DNA of 64,000 nt from Gordonia mangrovi. GTDB taxonomy: Bacteria; Actinomycetota; Actinomycetes; Mycobacteriales; Mycobacteriaceae. Both the position numbers and the translations under genes were made by a program. Positions 1-8,945 of the stretch are shown here, piece after piece; position 1 is the first letter of the stretch; each line of letters starts with the position of its first letter. The notes under the pieces were generated by a model. It was not told the DNA's origin, searched no databases, and saw only the letters and a list, made by a program, of their open reading frames with translations. Location of the stretch: positions 2,976,001-3,040,000 of the forward strand of contig NZ_CP102850.1 in assembly GCF_024734075.1 (NCBI RefSeq), read 5' to 3'.

Positions 1-1293
1 GCGGCCCAAACCTGACTGTTTGAATCCACCGAATGGTGTCGATACGCGCACGGACGAATATGAATTGACGGCGAGTGCGCCGGCATTCATCGCTCGCGCG
101 ACCCGCATGGAGCGAGCTGCGTTCGAGGTCCAGACGGAGCCTGCCAGACCGTAGATCGTGTTGTTGGCCCGCGTGATCGCCTCGTTCTCGTCGTCGAAGG
201 GAAGAATTGCGACGATCGGGCCGAAAATCTCTTCGCGCACCGCACGGTCGACGTCGCCGGCCGGGTGCAGCACGGTGGGCGGAAACCAATAGCCGGGACC
301 CGAAGGGGTTGTGCCCTGCACCAAGACATCGGCATCCGACACGTACTCCTCCACCCGCTTTGCATGGCCGGCGGAGATCAAGGGCCCCATCTGAGTGGAA
401 TCTTGTAGGGGGTCACCAACAGTGATCCCGGTGACGACATCGTGTAACTTCGCCAGAAAGTTATCCACCGCAGATCGTTCCACAAAGACCCGGGAACGAG
501 CGCAGCAATCCTGACCCGAATTGCCGAAGACCGCGCCCACCAGCCCCTCAGCCGCTGAGCCGAGATCAGCGTCTGCAAAGACCAGCGCTGCGGATTTTCC
601 GCCAAGCTCGAGTGTCACCCGCTTGATCGAGTCGGCAGCGCGCCGTGCAATGTCCTTGCCGGCGGCGGTGGAACCGGTAAATGCAATCTTCCCGATTCCG
701 GGATGTTCGACGAGCCGCCGTCCCACCGATGAGCCAGCTCCCACAACGACATTGAGCAAACCCTCCGGCAATCCGGCTTCGACTGCGAGCTCGGCCATCC
801 GGATCGTGGTCAACGGTGTCAATTCGGCAGGCTTGACCACTACGGCGTTCCCGGCGGCGAGCGCCGGCGCGACCTTCCACGCGGCGATCGTCATCGGGTA
901 GTTCCATGGAGTGATCAATCCGACCACACCGATCGGCTCACGGAATGTCATGTCGACACCGCCCTCGACCGGAATCGTCTGACCAAGCAGCCGCTCCGGT
1001 GCTGCGGAGTAGTAGCGGAACGTCGCAGCAACACCGGCGATCGCACCGCGCGCGTCGGAGATCGGCATGCCGACATTTCGGGACTCGAGCTCGGCGAGTT
1101 CTTCGGTGTGGAGATCTATCGCCGACGAGACGGCCAACAGGACACGCGCGCGTGTCGCGGGAGCTTCTGCTGCCCAATCCTTCTGGACGCGAGAAGCACA
1201 TTCGATGAGCTCGTCGAGCTGCATCTCGGTCGTTCGTTCCACCGTCGCTAGCACCTGCTCGGTGGCTGGTTCAATCACATCGATCACAGTCAT
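1..1293 (-). CDS. Aldehyde dehydrogenase (NAD(P)+-dependent), 3' end outside the window
   Basis: Oxidises an aldehyde to the carboxylate; probably acts on the aldehyde left by the aminotransferase encoded upstream. The 431 visible codons cover most of the family's usual 470-500: TPWNYP and the KPAELTP cofactor region, FTGSTAAG, the general-base glutamate in LELGGKSA, and the catalytic cysteine in GNSGQDCCARS. The frame is still open at base 1, at the C-terminal PFGGFKQSG motif, so only a short tail is missing. The ATG overlaps the TGA of the preceding amidotransferase gene by 4 bases, showing translational coupling as the last visible gene of a three-gene operon. The substrate is inferred from neighbours. 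Confidence 0.93.
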   Translation of the reverse strand, partial: MTVIDVIEPATEQVLATVERTTEMQLDELIECASRVQKDWAAEAPATRARVLLAVSSAIDLHTEELAELESRNVGMPISDARGAIAGVAATFRYYSAAPERLLGQTIPVEGGVDMTFREPIGVVGLITPWNYPMTIAAWKVAPALAAGNAVVVKPAELTPLTTIRMAELAVEAGLPEGLLNVVVGAGSSVGRRLVEHPGIGKIAFTGSTAAGKDIARRAADSIKRVTLELGGKSAALVFADADLGSAAEGLVGAVFGNSGQDCCARSRVFVERSAVDNFLAKLHDVVTGITVGDPLQDSTQMGPLISAGHAKRVEEYVSDADVLVQGTTPSGPGYWFPPTVLHPAGDVDRAVREEIFGPIVAILPFDDENEAITRANNTIYGLAGSVWTSNAARSMRVARAMNAGALAVNSYSSVRVSTPFGGFKQSGLGR

Positions 1294-2087
1294 GGCAGTG
1301 ATGCTCCTGCGTGCATAGGGGTGGTGTGGGCCACGAAATCGGTCAGGGCGTGGGTGAGTTCGACGGCTTCCGGATGCCATTGGACTCCGAGGACGTAGCG
1401 GTGGCGTGGCCACTCGACTGCTTCGGGCAGTCGATCGGGGAGGGCGTGCGCGGTGACCACGGCTCCTTCTCCCAACACAGCGACACCCTGGTGGTGGTGA
1501 GAGTTGACCACCTGGATTCCGCTGCCGGACAACGCTGCCGCGTGCGACTCCGGACGAACCGCGACCTGGTGAAAGGTTTCGCCGTCCAGCCGTCCCGGGC
1601 GGGGCCGATGCTCGGCGAACCCTTCGTCGCGCAGATGCTGATGCAGCGTCCCGCCGGTTGCGACATTGAGGATCTGCATGCCGCGGCAGATACCCAGGAT
1701 CGGCATGTCGCGATGCATCGCCGCACGAGTGAGGTTCAGCTCGAACGTGTCGCGGAGCGGCTCGGTGGCCTCGGTCTTGCGCGTCCGCACTGCGCCATAG
1801 GATCCAGGGGTCAGGTCGAGACCCCCGATCAGCATCAGTCCGTCGATTCGGTCGAGGATCAACTCCGGATTGCGGGCGGCTCGCTCATCGGGCGCCAGTC
1901 CGACGGCGATCGCCCCCGCCGCAGCGATCTTGTTGAGATAGGTACTCGGGACGATGGCAGCGTGCTGTTGCCAGAATCCCCAGGTTGCGGTTTCGAAAGC
2001 CGCGCAGACTCCGATGATCGGGGTGTGCGCTGTGACCTCTGACGTGTTTGACTCGTGGGTGGCGGTTGGATCGGGTGCGGTGGTCAC
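1290..2087 (-). CDS. Class I glutamine-amidotransferase-like hydrolase, PuuD type (peptidase C26)
   Basis: 265 residues. The catalytic triad of the C26 family is visible: the nucleophilic cysteine in GICRGMQ near the middle, and the His-Glu pair in QWHPE near the C-terminus, plus the NSHHHQ segment typical of gamma-glutamyl-GABA hydrolases. In the Puu pathway this enzyme removes the gamma-glutamyl group that a glutamine-synthetase-like ligase added to an amine. The start overlaps the aminotransferase stop and its own stop overlaps the dehydrogenase start, each by 4 bases. The PuuD-like role is supported by the ligase gene at 3702; the true acyl group is not known. Confidence 0.88.
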   Translation of the reverse strand: MTTAPDPTATHESNTSEVTAHTPIIGVCAAFETATWGFWQQHAAIVPSTYLNKIAAAGAIAVGLAPDERAARNPELILDRIDGLMLIGGLDLTPGSYGAVRTRKTEATEPLRDTFELNLTRAAMHRDMPILGICRGMQILNVATGGTLHQHLRDEGFAEHRPRPGRLDGETFHQVAVRPESHAAALSGSGIQVVNSHHHQGVAVLGEGAVVTAHALPDRLPEAVEWPRHRYVLGVQWHPEAVELTHALTDFVAHTTPMHAGASLP

Positions 2088-3457
2088 TGGATCTCATCCG
2101 CGAACTTCGCTTCGGCCTCGGTCAGGCAGCGGTCGACGATGTCGATGGCGCGTTCGGCTTCGTCGCGGGTCAGGACGAAGGGCGGTGCCAGGTGCAGGAC
2201 GTCCCAGACTCGGGTGACCAGCCCCTCCTCCTGTGTGCGCAGTGCCAGGAACTTGATGAACGGATGCGACGTGCCCCACGCCTCTCGGGTGTCCTTGTTC
2301 TTGACGAAGTCGATCGCGCAGAGCAGGCCCAGTCCACCGCGAACATCGCCGACTGTCGGATGACTGCGCAGCTTTTGAGCCAGATCGTAGAGGTAGGTGC
2401 CCATCTCGGCCGATCGTTGGACGAGGTTTTCGCGCTCCAGGATCTCGATGTTCTTCAGGGCGGCGGCCGCAGCCACAGCGTGCCCGCCGAACGTGATCAA
2501 GTGGTTGAGAGCTTGCCCGGTCGGGCGGAAGTCATCGAAGATAGACGACCGCACCGCGACGGCGGCAACCGGGGCGTATCCGCTCGACAGTCCCTTCGCC
2601 ATTGTCATGATGTCCGGAACGACGCCGTAATGCTCTGCGGCGAACCATTTCCCGGTGCGTCCCCAGCCGGTGATGACTTCGTCCATGATGAGTAGAACGC
2701 CGTACCGGTCGCAGATGTCACGCAACATCTGCCAGTAGATCGGGCTTGGCAGATGGGTACCGTTGGCCACGGAGATCGGTTCACCGATGACCGCCGCCAC
2801 GTTCTCGGGCCCCTGTGCGAGGATCTCTTGCTCGATGAAGCGAGCGCACATGATGTCTCCCGCCTCTCCGTCGAGTCCGAAGTCATTGCGGTACTGATTC
2901 GGGTTGGGGACCTTGCTGACGCCGGGCATGAAGGGGCCGAAGTACTTCTCACTCGCACTGCCGGTCAGACTTGCTGCCCCGAACGTCGTCCCATGGTAGG
3001 AGCCGCGACGCGCAATGATCTTGTAGCGCTTACCATGTCCGCGCATGACCTGAACTTGTTTGGCAATCTTCATCGCACTCTCGACCGCCTCGGAACCGCC
3101 TGAGCACAGGAACACCCGATTCAGGTCCCCCGGCGTGAGACTGCTGATCTTCTCCGCGAGTGCAATGTTCACCGGATTCGCCGCGTTCGAGGCTGCAGTA
3201 TAGGCAATCTCGCCGGCCTGACGCGCCATCGCCTCGCCTATCTCGGTGCGTCCGTGACCGGCGGCTACCACGAAGAGTCCGGCGAGGCCGTCGATGTATT
3301 CGGCGCCGTGTACATCAATGAGGGTGGAACCATGACCGCGGCTGAACACGCGTAGGCCACCCTCCTGCAGGTCGTCCCACTCCAGGTCGTTGCTGTGCAT
3401 CCACAAGTGATCGAGTGCGCGCGTCTCGAGTGCGTGGCGGGTCTGTACGGAAGTCAT
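2084..3457 (-). CDS. Class III (omega) aminotransferase, PLP-dependent
   Basis: 457 residues from the ATG at 3457, chosen because GAAAGGA lies 9 bases upstream; an in-frame start 10 codons earlier lacks this site. Family features are clear: LCSGGSEAVESAMK (PLP phosphate region), the pyridine-binding aspartate in LLIMDEVITGWGRTG, and the Schiff-base lysine in MTMAKGLSSGYAP. Omega-aminotransferases move a terminal amino group to pyruvate or 2-oxoglutarate, leaving an aldehyde; the coupled dehydrogenase would oxidise that aldehyde. First gene of a minus-strand operon, divergent from the glutamine-synthetase-like gene across a promoter region with two matched inverted repeats. Confidence 0.92.
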   Translation of the reverse strand: MTSVQTRHALETRALDHLWMHSNDLEWDDLQEGGLRVFSRGHGSTLIDVHGAEYIDGLAGLFVVAAGHGRTEIGEAMARQAGEIAYTAASNAANPVNIALAEKISSLTPGDLNRVFLCSGGSEAVESAMKIAKQVQVMRGHGKRYKIIARRGSYHGTTFGAASLTGSASEKYFGPFMPGVSKVPNPNQYRNDFGLDGEAGDIMCARFIEQEILAQGPENVAAVIGEPISVANGTHLPSPIYWQMLRDICDRYGVLLIMDEVITGWGRTGKWFAAEHYGVVPDIMTMAKGLSSGYAPVAAVAVRSSIFDDFRPTGQALNHLITFGGHAVAAAAALKNIEILERENLVQRSAEMGTYLYDLAQKLRSHPTVGDVRGGLGLLCAIDFVKNKDTREAWGTSHPFIKFLALRTQEEGLVTRVWDVLHLAPPFVLTRDEAERAIDIVDRCLTEAEAKFADEIQ

Positions 3458-3520
3458 GGTTCCGGTCCTTTCGGGGTTTGCGGTCAATGCACCGTCGGCT
3501 GCGGCGCAGGAGGAGAGTTA

Positions 3521-3541
3521 AAGGAGTGCAATGCGATCCTT
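3521..3541. promoter_or_regulatory. Operator-like inverted repeat, copy 1
   Basis: AAGGAG-N9-ATCCTT lies in the 244-base divergent region between the aminotransferase and glutamine-synthetase-like genes. A second copy with the same 9-base spacing is at 3628-3648. The pair is the obvious candidate site for the local GntR or TetR regulator; which protein binds is not shown by sequence. Confidence 0.55.
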
Positions 3542-3627
3542 TTTATCGGTATTGCAAGGACTCCGTCAAGCCGAACGCTGTTAGTGTTGGGGATTGCCGG
3601 TAGCTAATGCGACCGCAGTCTGATAAA

Positions 3628-3648
3628 AAGGATCGTACAGTAATCCTT
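3628..3648. promoter_or_regulatory. Operator-like inverted repeat, copy 2
   Basis: AAGGAT-N9-ATCCTT, a perfect 6+6 inverted repeat about 54 bases before the start of the glutamine-synthetase-like gene. The flanks of the two copies form a longer mirrored pair: CGATCCTTTTTATC at 3534-3547 and its exact reverse complement at 3622-3635, 74 bases apart. Confidence 0.58.
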
Positions 3649-3701
3649 ACGTGCCCGTGTTGCGGACGCGGCACCCATCGGCTCGTCGCCGGGAGGAACC
3701 A

Positions 3702-5057
3702 TTGCACACACAATCCCTTGATGCTCGTAGCCACGAGTGTGGTGTGACAGACCGGACGGGCGAATCCGCCGATAGCCACGTCTTGCCCGCCGGTGCGGGT
3801 AGTGCTGCCCTGCTCTTTCCCGACATCAATGGAAATCTGCGCGGCAAGCTGGTGGTGCCGTCCGAGCTCGAGTCCGAGAGCGCGCGCACCGTGGGTCTGC
3901 CGACTACCGATCTATTGCTGGCCGTTGACCCGGTTGACGAACCGATCACCACACTCACCGACATCGGCATTACGGCGGGGTCCAAAGACTTGCTGCTGAA
4001 ACCTGATACAGCATCTGTCCGCCGCATGCCGTGGCTGAACGACGATGCCTACCTTGTGCTCGGCGACCTCAACAACACCGACGGTTCGACATGCGAGGTC
4101 AGCCCGCGAGGAGTGCTTCGTCGCGCACTCACGGCGCTGTCGGAATGCGGACTGCAGATCATGGCGGCCTTCGAATTCGAGTTCCGATTGTTCCGCGCCG
4201 ACTCGTGGGAACCGGCGACGTCCGGACTCAGCTACAGCATGGCACCGTTGGCACAGGTCGCTGACTTCGTTGCGACGTTCCGGAGTTACGCGGAGGCCAT
4301 GCGGTTGGGTCTGTCGGTGGTGCACAGCGAGGGGGCGCCGGGACTGATCGAGGTGAATGTCGATCCGGCAGTCGGGCTCGATGCAGCCGACATCGCTGCA
4401 CTCCTGCGTACCGCCGCGACCGAGGCCGCCCGGCGCCACGACCTTCGTGCGTGTTTCATGTCGAAACCGATCGCGCGTGAAGAGGGTTCCAGCGCGCACG
4501 TGCACTTCTCGTTCTGGAATGAGGGGGGCGACAACGCCCTGCGGGGTGCCGTTGACGATGCACACGACGAGTTCTACCGGCGCTGCGCGTCGGGCATTGT
4601 CCAACACCTGCCTGCCATGAGCGTGATCTACAACCCGACGATCAACTCCTTCAAGCGGTTGGTACCCGGCTACTTCGCTCCGGTCACTGCGGGCTGCGGC
4701 CCCGACGACAGGTCGTTTGCACTGCGCGCGCTGCTGCGTGGACCGCGATCGAGTCGGTTCGAGCTGCGACGCCCGGGTGCCGACTGCAACCCCTACCTCA
4801 CGCTCGCGGCGATCGCGGCGTCGGCGTATCTGGGTCTCGTCGACACCGTGGTGCCGGCCCGCGACGAACTCGACCGGCACGACGCCCCGTTGCCGAACAG
4901 TCTGGAGTCCGCGGTCAGCGAATTTCGGCGGCGTGACTCGCGACTTGACGACGTTCTCGGCGCCCGATTCTGCCGCCATTACCTGCACACCCGCGAGTGG
5001 GAGCTGCATGCGTGGCAGGATGCGGTGAGCGAATGGGAGCGTCAGCGGTATGCCTGA
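3702..5057 (+). CDS. Glutamine-synthetase-family ligase (gamma-glutamyl-amine synthetase-like)
   Basis: 451 residues from a TTG at 3702, preceded five bases away by GGGAGG; no better start is visible. The fold of the glutamine synthetase family shows in the N-terminal NGNLRGK segment, the metal-binding ExE in AAFEFEFRLF, SSAHVHFSFW, NSFKRLVPGYFAP and the active-site arginines in RGPRSSRFELRRPG. Neighbours (aminotransferase, PuuD-like hydrolase, aldehyde dehydrogenase, amine permeases) indicate a PuuA-like role: ATP-dependent gamma-glutamylation of an amine rather than ammonia assimilation. Similar genes are known beside piperidine/morpholine P450 and RDX P450 clusters. The amine substrate is not determinable here. 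Confidence 0.9.
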   Translation: MHTQSLDARSHECGVTDRTGESADSHVLPAGAGSAALLFPDINGNLRGKLVVPSELESESARTVGLPTTDLLLAVDPVDEPITTLTDIGITAGSKDLLLKPDTASVRRMPWLNDDAYLVLGDLNNTDGSTCEVSPRGVLRRALTALSECGLQIMAAFEFEFRLFRADSWEPATSGLSYSMAPLAQVADFVATFRSYAEAMRLGLSVVHSEGAPGLIEVNVDPAVGLDAADIAALLRTAATEAARRHDLRACFMSKPIAREEGSSAHVHFSFWNEGGDNALRGAVDDAHDEFYRRCASGIVQHLPAMSVIYNPTINSFKRLVPGYFAPVTAGCGPDDRSFALRALLRGPRSSRFELRRPGADCNPYLTLAAIAASAYLGLVDTVVPARDELDRHDAPLPNSLESAVSEFRRRDSRLDDVLGARFCRHYLHTREWELHAWQDAVSEWERQRYA

Positions 5058-5178
5058 CAGCATCTCAGCGGTGGGGAACACCGAGGTCGGATTGTTAGAG
5101 TTTGCTGGTGCGTCAGCGAACACCGACACGCCGTGTCGCAGGCCCCACGTTGTTGATGCTGCTCGTGAAGGGAGGGTG

Positions 5179-5952
5179 GTGAACAGCCCCGATCCTCGTG
5201 ATTCGCGCGCCATGAACATGCCGCCCGTCCGCTCTGGCAATCGAGTCGACATCAACCGGTACGTGGCGGACCTGGTGCGTCGGGAGATACGACTCGGCCT
5301 GCTTCCGCCTGGCTCGGCGCTTCCATCCGAACGGGACTTCGCCGACAAGCTGGGTATCGGTCGGACCCCGGTGCAGATTGCGTTTAGGCAACTGCAATCC
5401 GAAGGGCTGATCGTGCAGCGTCGGGGCCGCAACGGCGGAGCATTCGTCCGGCTGACCGGACAGGACGAAGACGAGGAGCGATTCCGCGACGTGATCCGGG
5501 AGGCCCTGGCCACGCGGGACGAGATCCGGATGGCGATGGAGTATCGGTGCATCGTCGAACCGTCCGCGTCCCGACTCGCCAGCGAGCGGCGAACTGCCGC
5601 CGAACTGCGTGAACTCGAGTCGGCGCACGCACTACTCATGGAAGCGGCCGACGATGCGTCCTTCATGCGTAGTGATGCTGTCTTTCATCTCACCTTGGCC
5701 AATGTCACTGCGAACCCGTTCCTCGTTCGAGGTATCGAGGAATCACGGCAGTGCTGTCACCCGGCGTTGGTCCTCCTACCCGAAGGGGGAGCGTTTCACG
5801 AGGTGACCATCGCGGAGCACAGCGAGATCCTGGACGCAGTGCGAGCCGGCGAGGCGGAACTCGCCGAACAAACGATGAGTGAACACGTGCGGCGCAGTAT
5901 GTGGAGTGTCGAGAAGCTGTTGTCGTCGTTGCGCGAGTCGCAACGCGAGTAG
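5179..5952 (+). CDS. GntR-family regulator, FCD (FadR-like) type
   Basis: About 257 residues from the GTG at 5179, preceded by AAGGGAGG; an ATG at 5050 that overlaps the upstream stop and an ATG at 5212 are alternatives. The N-terminal winged helix is typical: LRRE-type first helix, LPPGSALPSERDFADKLGIG, then RTPVQIAFRQLQSEGL. The C-terminal half is the all-helical FCD effector domain, with the metal-site histidines suggested by AVFHLTLA and EHSEILDAV. It lies downstream of the ligase gene and probably controls the amine module, perhaps through the paired repeats at 3521-3648. Confidence 0.88.
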   Translation: MNSPDPRDSRAMNMPPVRSGNRVDINRYVADLVRREIRLGLLPPGSALPSERDFADKLGIGRTPVQIAFRQLQSEGLIVQRRGRNGGAFVRLTGQDEDEERFRDVIREALATRDEIRMAMEYRCIVEPSASRLASERRTAAELRELESAHALLMEAADDASFMRSDAVFHLTLANVTANPFLVRGIEESRQCCHPALVLLPEGGAFHEVTIAEHSEILDAVRAGEAELAEQTMSEHVRRSMWSVEKLLSSLRESQRE

Positions 5953-5964
5953 AAGTTGATGACG

Positions 5965-6624
5965 CTACGTGTCCGCGAAGTCAGCGAAATAGGTGGTGAG
6001 CATGTGCCGTGCCTCGCCGATGATGGCCGGGTTCCCGGTCGGGGCCTCGCCGAATGCGAACTGGCAGAGTCGCTCCAGGCTGTGGATGGCCACTGCGCAG
6101 TTCAGTTCTCGGAGCTTGGCGAACTGTGGCGAATAGAGCCGGAATTCCCGATGCATCAGCGATGCGAGGTCGGTGATGGCGAGCTGGTCGAGCTCTCGGA
6201 CGCGACGAGTGAGGTTCTGCCGCACCCACAGCTCGCGGATGAGCGGAATGCGGTGTTCCTCGACGTAGTAATCGACGAGGACGTCAACGATCTCGGTCCA
6301 CTTACGTCCTGCTCGTTGTCGCATCGCGTTCTCGAGATCGGTGACGGACAGCTTGATCTGCCGAAACGCCAGCTCATCGAGGACTCGCTCGGGTGTCTCG
6401 AAGAATGCATAGAATGACCCGCGGCTCACACCCGTTGCGTCCAGTAGCAGCGTCGGTGACGCCACCACCGCTTCGAACCCGACATCGTGGACGAGTTCGG
6501 CGGCAGTGTCGAGCACATGCTGGACCATGGTCCGGGAACGCTCCTGGAGTGGGATCTTGCGCAACCCGCCGGCCAACGGGTCGTCCCACACCGCGCTGAT
6601 CGTCGGGCTCGCTGCTTTCGTCAA
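5965..6624 (-). CDS. TetR-family transcriptional regulator
   Basis: 219 residues from a TTG at 6624 with GAGGAG 7 bases upstream. The N-terminal helix-turn-helix is visible in ELVHDVGFEAVVASPTLL followed by DATGVSRGSFYAFFET, and the rest is a helical ligand-binding domain of ordinary length. Transcribed toward the GntR gene (12 bases between stops) and divergently from the flavoprotein–P450 genes across a 415-base region rich in palindromes, so control of those genes is the likely role. The ligand is unknown. Confidence 0.87.
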   Translation of the reverse strand: MTKAASPTISAVWDDPLAGGLRKIPLQERSRTMVQHVLDTAAELVHDVGFEAVVASPTLLLDATGVSRGSFYAFFETPERVLDELAFRQIKLSVTDLENAMRQRAGRKWTEIVDVLVDYYVEEHRIPLIRELWVRQNLTRRVRELDQLAITDLASLMHREFRLYSPQFAKLRELNCAVAIHSLERLCQFAFGEAPTGNPAIIGEARHMLTTYFADFADT

Positions 6625-7039
6625 GACTGCTCCTCATCTGCATTGGAAATCCGACAGTAACACTAATGCGACAACAGTCGTGTTCTTGGTCGAGGTGCCT
6701 GACAGCTCGGGTCCGTGCTGGGCGTACTCCCGACCGTCTTGTGTGCACCATGTAGTGCACGATCAGTCCTGCACGCACATGGGCGAATTGCACTAGGGCG
6801 GTCGATGATTGGTCGATATGGAATCCGCGCTGCCCTGTCCCGCGCTTGGTTGTTCGCACGCCCTGTCGAGAGCTCTCGATGAAGCGCGAGAGCGACTGGT
6901 TACGTCCCTGTAAACGTCACACGTCTCGTATGGACGCGGATGCGACGGCGAACTAATCTTCCAAATATGCGACGCGAGTCGCGTCTCTAGTCTAAATTCA
7001 TCGGTGTCGGGTTCTCTGGCCGTTCACGAAGGTGTCACT
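6625..7039. promoter_or_regulatory. Divergent promoter region with several palindromes
   Basis: The only gap above 300 bases in the window; I see no convincing gene in it. It holds GTGCAC-N6-GTGCAC at 6743-6760 followed by two more TGCAC copies (6770-6774, 6789-6793), the 14-bp perfect palindrome TCGAGAGCTCTCGA at 6866-6879, and GACGCGA-G-TCGCGTC at 6971-6985, about 55 bases before the reductase start. They are candidate sites for the TetR regulator and its partner promoters. Confidence 0.5.
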
Positions 7040-8410
7040 ATGCACGAACAGAAACTCTCTTCCCAGGCGCTGCTGCCGAATCCCAATATCGCGGTTGTCG
7101 GCAGTGGACCGTCTGGGTGCTACGTCAGTCAGTTCCTCGCGAAGGCCTTGCCGGGTGCGCGTATTGCAGTTTTCGAGTCACTGCCGGTCCCGTATGGGCT
7201 GGTACGGTACGGAGTCGCGGCCGACCACCAGGGCGCAAAGGCGGTCAGCCGCCAATTCGACCGGTTGTTCACCCGTGGTGGGGTGCGATTCGTCGGCAAC
7301 GTCGCAGTGGGTCGCGACCTCCCTTTCGACGCCGTGGCCGAGGCCTTCGACATAGTTGTTCTCGCCACCGGGTTGCCCGACGATCGGGCGTTGCCGATAC
7401 CGACGCACGCCGGCGCGCGGATCATCGGGGCCGGAGCGCTCTTGCGGACTTTGAACGGTTTCCCCGAATCTCTGCTCCCGGTTGATGGGCAGGGTCGCCA
7501 CATGTCGCTGGGGGATGAAGTCGCCGTAATCGGCTTCGGCAACGTTGCGCTCGATGTCATCAGGCTCCTGTCGAAAAACGATGCTGCACTGCATGGCTCG
7601 GATGTCAGCGACGTGGCACTGAACCAGCTTCGGCCGAAACCTCCGCGGAAGATCCATGTCTTCAGTCGATCGGCACCGGACGGTGTGAAGTGTGAGTTGG
7701 CGATGCTGCGAGAACTATTGAGCCTCAGAACGATTCGCGTCAGTGCCGAGGGGATTGATCTATCAGATGCAACGCCGGTGACAAATCTTCTACGTCAGCA
7801 CATCGGTGTTGCTGACTCTGGGATGGAGTCGGCCGACGCGCGCACACACGTGCGCCTGCATTTCGGCCGAACCCCGGAGTCGGTCGAGAGTCGGGGTCCG
7901 ACGACGACCGTCACGGTATCCACCGTGAACGGCGGTCGTCACTCGTACATGGTGGATTGCGTGATCACCGCCATCGGGTTCGACAAGGCTGCAGAACACA
8001 TCCCGGGCAACCCGACAAGCGAATGGGCGGGACCACATGTCTACCGCGTCGGTTGGCTTCGACGGGGGCCAGTGGGGTCCATCCCCGAGAACCGCAAGGA
8101 TGCCAGAGACGTCGCAGGCGCCATCACACGGGATGTGGCGAGCGGTGCGGTGCCGGTGGGATCTCCTGGCTTTGCGGTCGTCGAGCCGCTGATTCGGAAC
8201 CGGATGGTCAGCTTCGCCGACTGGCAACGCATCGAGAAGACGGAGAACCAATCCGCCGAGCCGGGTCGCTGCCGTCGCAAACTGATCGACCTCGAACAGA
8301 TGCTGGAAATCGCAGCGTCGCGTGACGCCACCATGCTCGATCAATCTGCGGCGGATGACATCTACACCACAGACACAGTCGGAGAATCCGGCAGAAGGGT
8401 AAGCGTGTGA
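7040..8410 (+). CDS. FprA/adrenodoxin-reductase-like NAD(P)H:flavodoxin reductase
   Basis: 456 residues from the ATG at 7040, preceded by GAAGGTG; a GTG at 7004 is less likely. FAD-binding GSGPSG at residues 21-26, the PVPYGLVRYGVAADH segment diagnostic of the adrenodoxin-reductase/FprA family, and the second Rossmann motif GFGNVALD at 165-172. It would pass electrons from NAD(P)H to the flavodoxin, whose GTG start overlaps this gene's TGA. Where FprA enzymes usually carry an RR pair for the NADPH 2'-phosphate, this protein reads VFSRSAPDG, so cofactor preference may differ. Similar reductases are XplB and cindoxin reductase. Confidence 0.9.
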   Translation: MHEQKLSSQALLPNPNIAVVGSGPSGCYVSQFLAKALPGARIAVFESLPVPYGLVRYGVAADHQGAKAVSRQFDRLFTRGGVRFVGNVAVGRDLPFDAVAEAFDIVVLATGLPDDRALPIPTHAGARIIGAGALLRTLNGFPESLLPVDGQGRHMSLGDEVAVIGFGNVALDVIRLLSKNDAALHGSDVSDVALNQLRPKPPRKIHVFSRSAPDGVKCELAMLRELLSLRTIRVSAEGIDLSDATPVTNLLRQHIGVADSGMESADARTHVRLHFGRTPESVESRGPTTTVTVSTVNGGRHSYMVDCVITAIGFDKAAEHIPGNPTSEWAGPHVYRVGWLRRGPVGSIPENRKDARDVAGAITRDVASGAVPVGSPGFAVVEPLIRNRMVSFADWQRIEKTENQSAEPGRCRRKLIDLEQMLEIAASRDATMLDQSAADDIYTTDTVGESGRRVSV

Positions 8411-8859
8411 GTACAGCAGCAGTTCTGTTCGGAACCGAGTCCGGAAATTGCGAGATGGTCGCAGAAGACTTGGTCGAAGTGCTGGCAGAAATGGGCATCG
8501 CCGGCGAGGTCGTTGCGATGGACGAAGTCGACGTCGAGAACCTCAGCGACAACGCTCTGATCATCTTGGTCTCTTCGACGTACGGGGAGGGTGACCTGCC
8601 GAACACTGCGGTTCCCTTCTTCGAATCGTTGCAGGAGAAGCGCCCGGATCTGTCACACAACCGATTCGCCGCATTCGGTCTCGGCGACAGTACCTACGAC
8701 ACCTATAACCAGGGCATCGACATACTGATCAAGATGATCGTCGATCTGGGAGCCCGGCAAGTCGGACTGACCGGCCGACACGACGCGGACAGCGGCTTAG
8801 ACGCCCCGACAGTCGCAATCGAGTGGGCGCGGGAGAACCTCGCGGGTCTCACTTTCTGA
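8407..8859 (+). CDS. Flavodoxin (FMN electron carrier for the P450)
   Basis: 150 residues, the normal size of a short-chain flavodoxin. The FMN phosphate loop is GTESGN at residues 9-14; the two flavin-flanking loops appear as SSTYGEGDLPNTA and FGLGDSTYDTYNQG. It starts at a GTG that overlaps the reductase stop, so reductase and flavodoxin are probably made in equal amounts. With the P450 gene 3 kb downstream in the same direction it forms a flavoprotein–flavodoxin–P450 chain, an arrangement known for P450cin and, as a fused protein, XplA. No ferredoxin gene is visible in the module. Confidence 0.93.
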   Translation: MSTAAVLFGTESGNCEMVAEDLVEVLAEMGIAGEVVAMDEVDVENLSDNALIILVSSTYGEGDLPNTAVPFFESLQEKRPDLSHNRFAAFGLGDSTYDTYNQGIDILIKMIVDLGARQVGLTGRHDADSGLDAPTVAIEWARENLAGLTF

Positions 8860-8945
8860 AACCACCGATATTCACCTGATCGTATGTCAGTGCCGACAGG
8901 CGGTCTCACATCTACTCGCTCTGTGCGTACCCAAGGAGTACCAAC

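Noticed and set aside
3912-5666. Minus-strand open frame of 584 codons opposite the ligase and GntR genes
   Set aside because: Antisense shadow of two well-supported genes in high-GC DNA; the translation is rich in Arg/Ser/Ala with no family motif or ribosome site.
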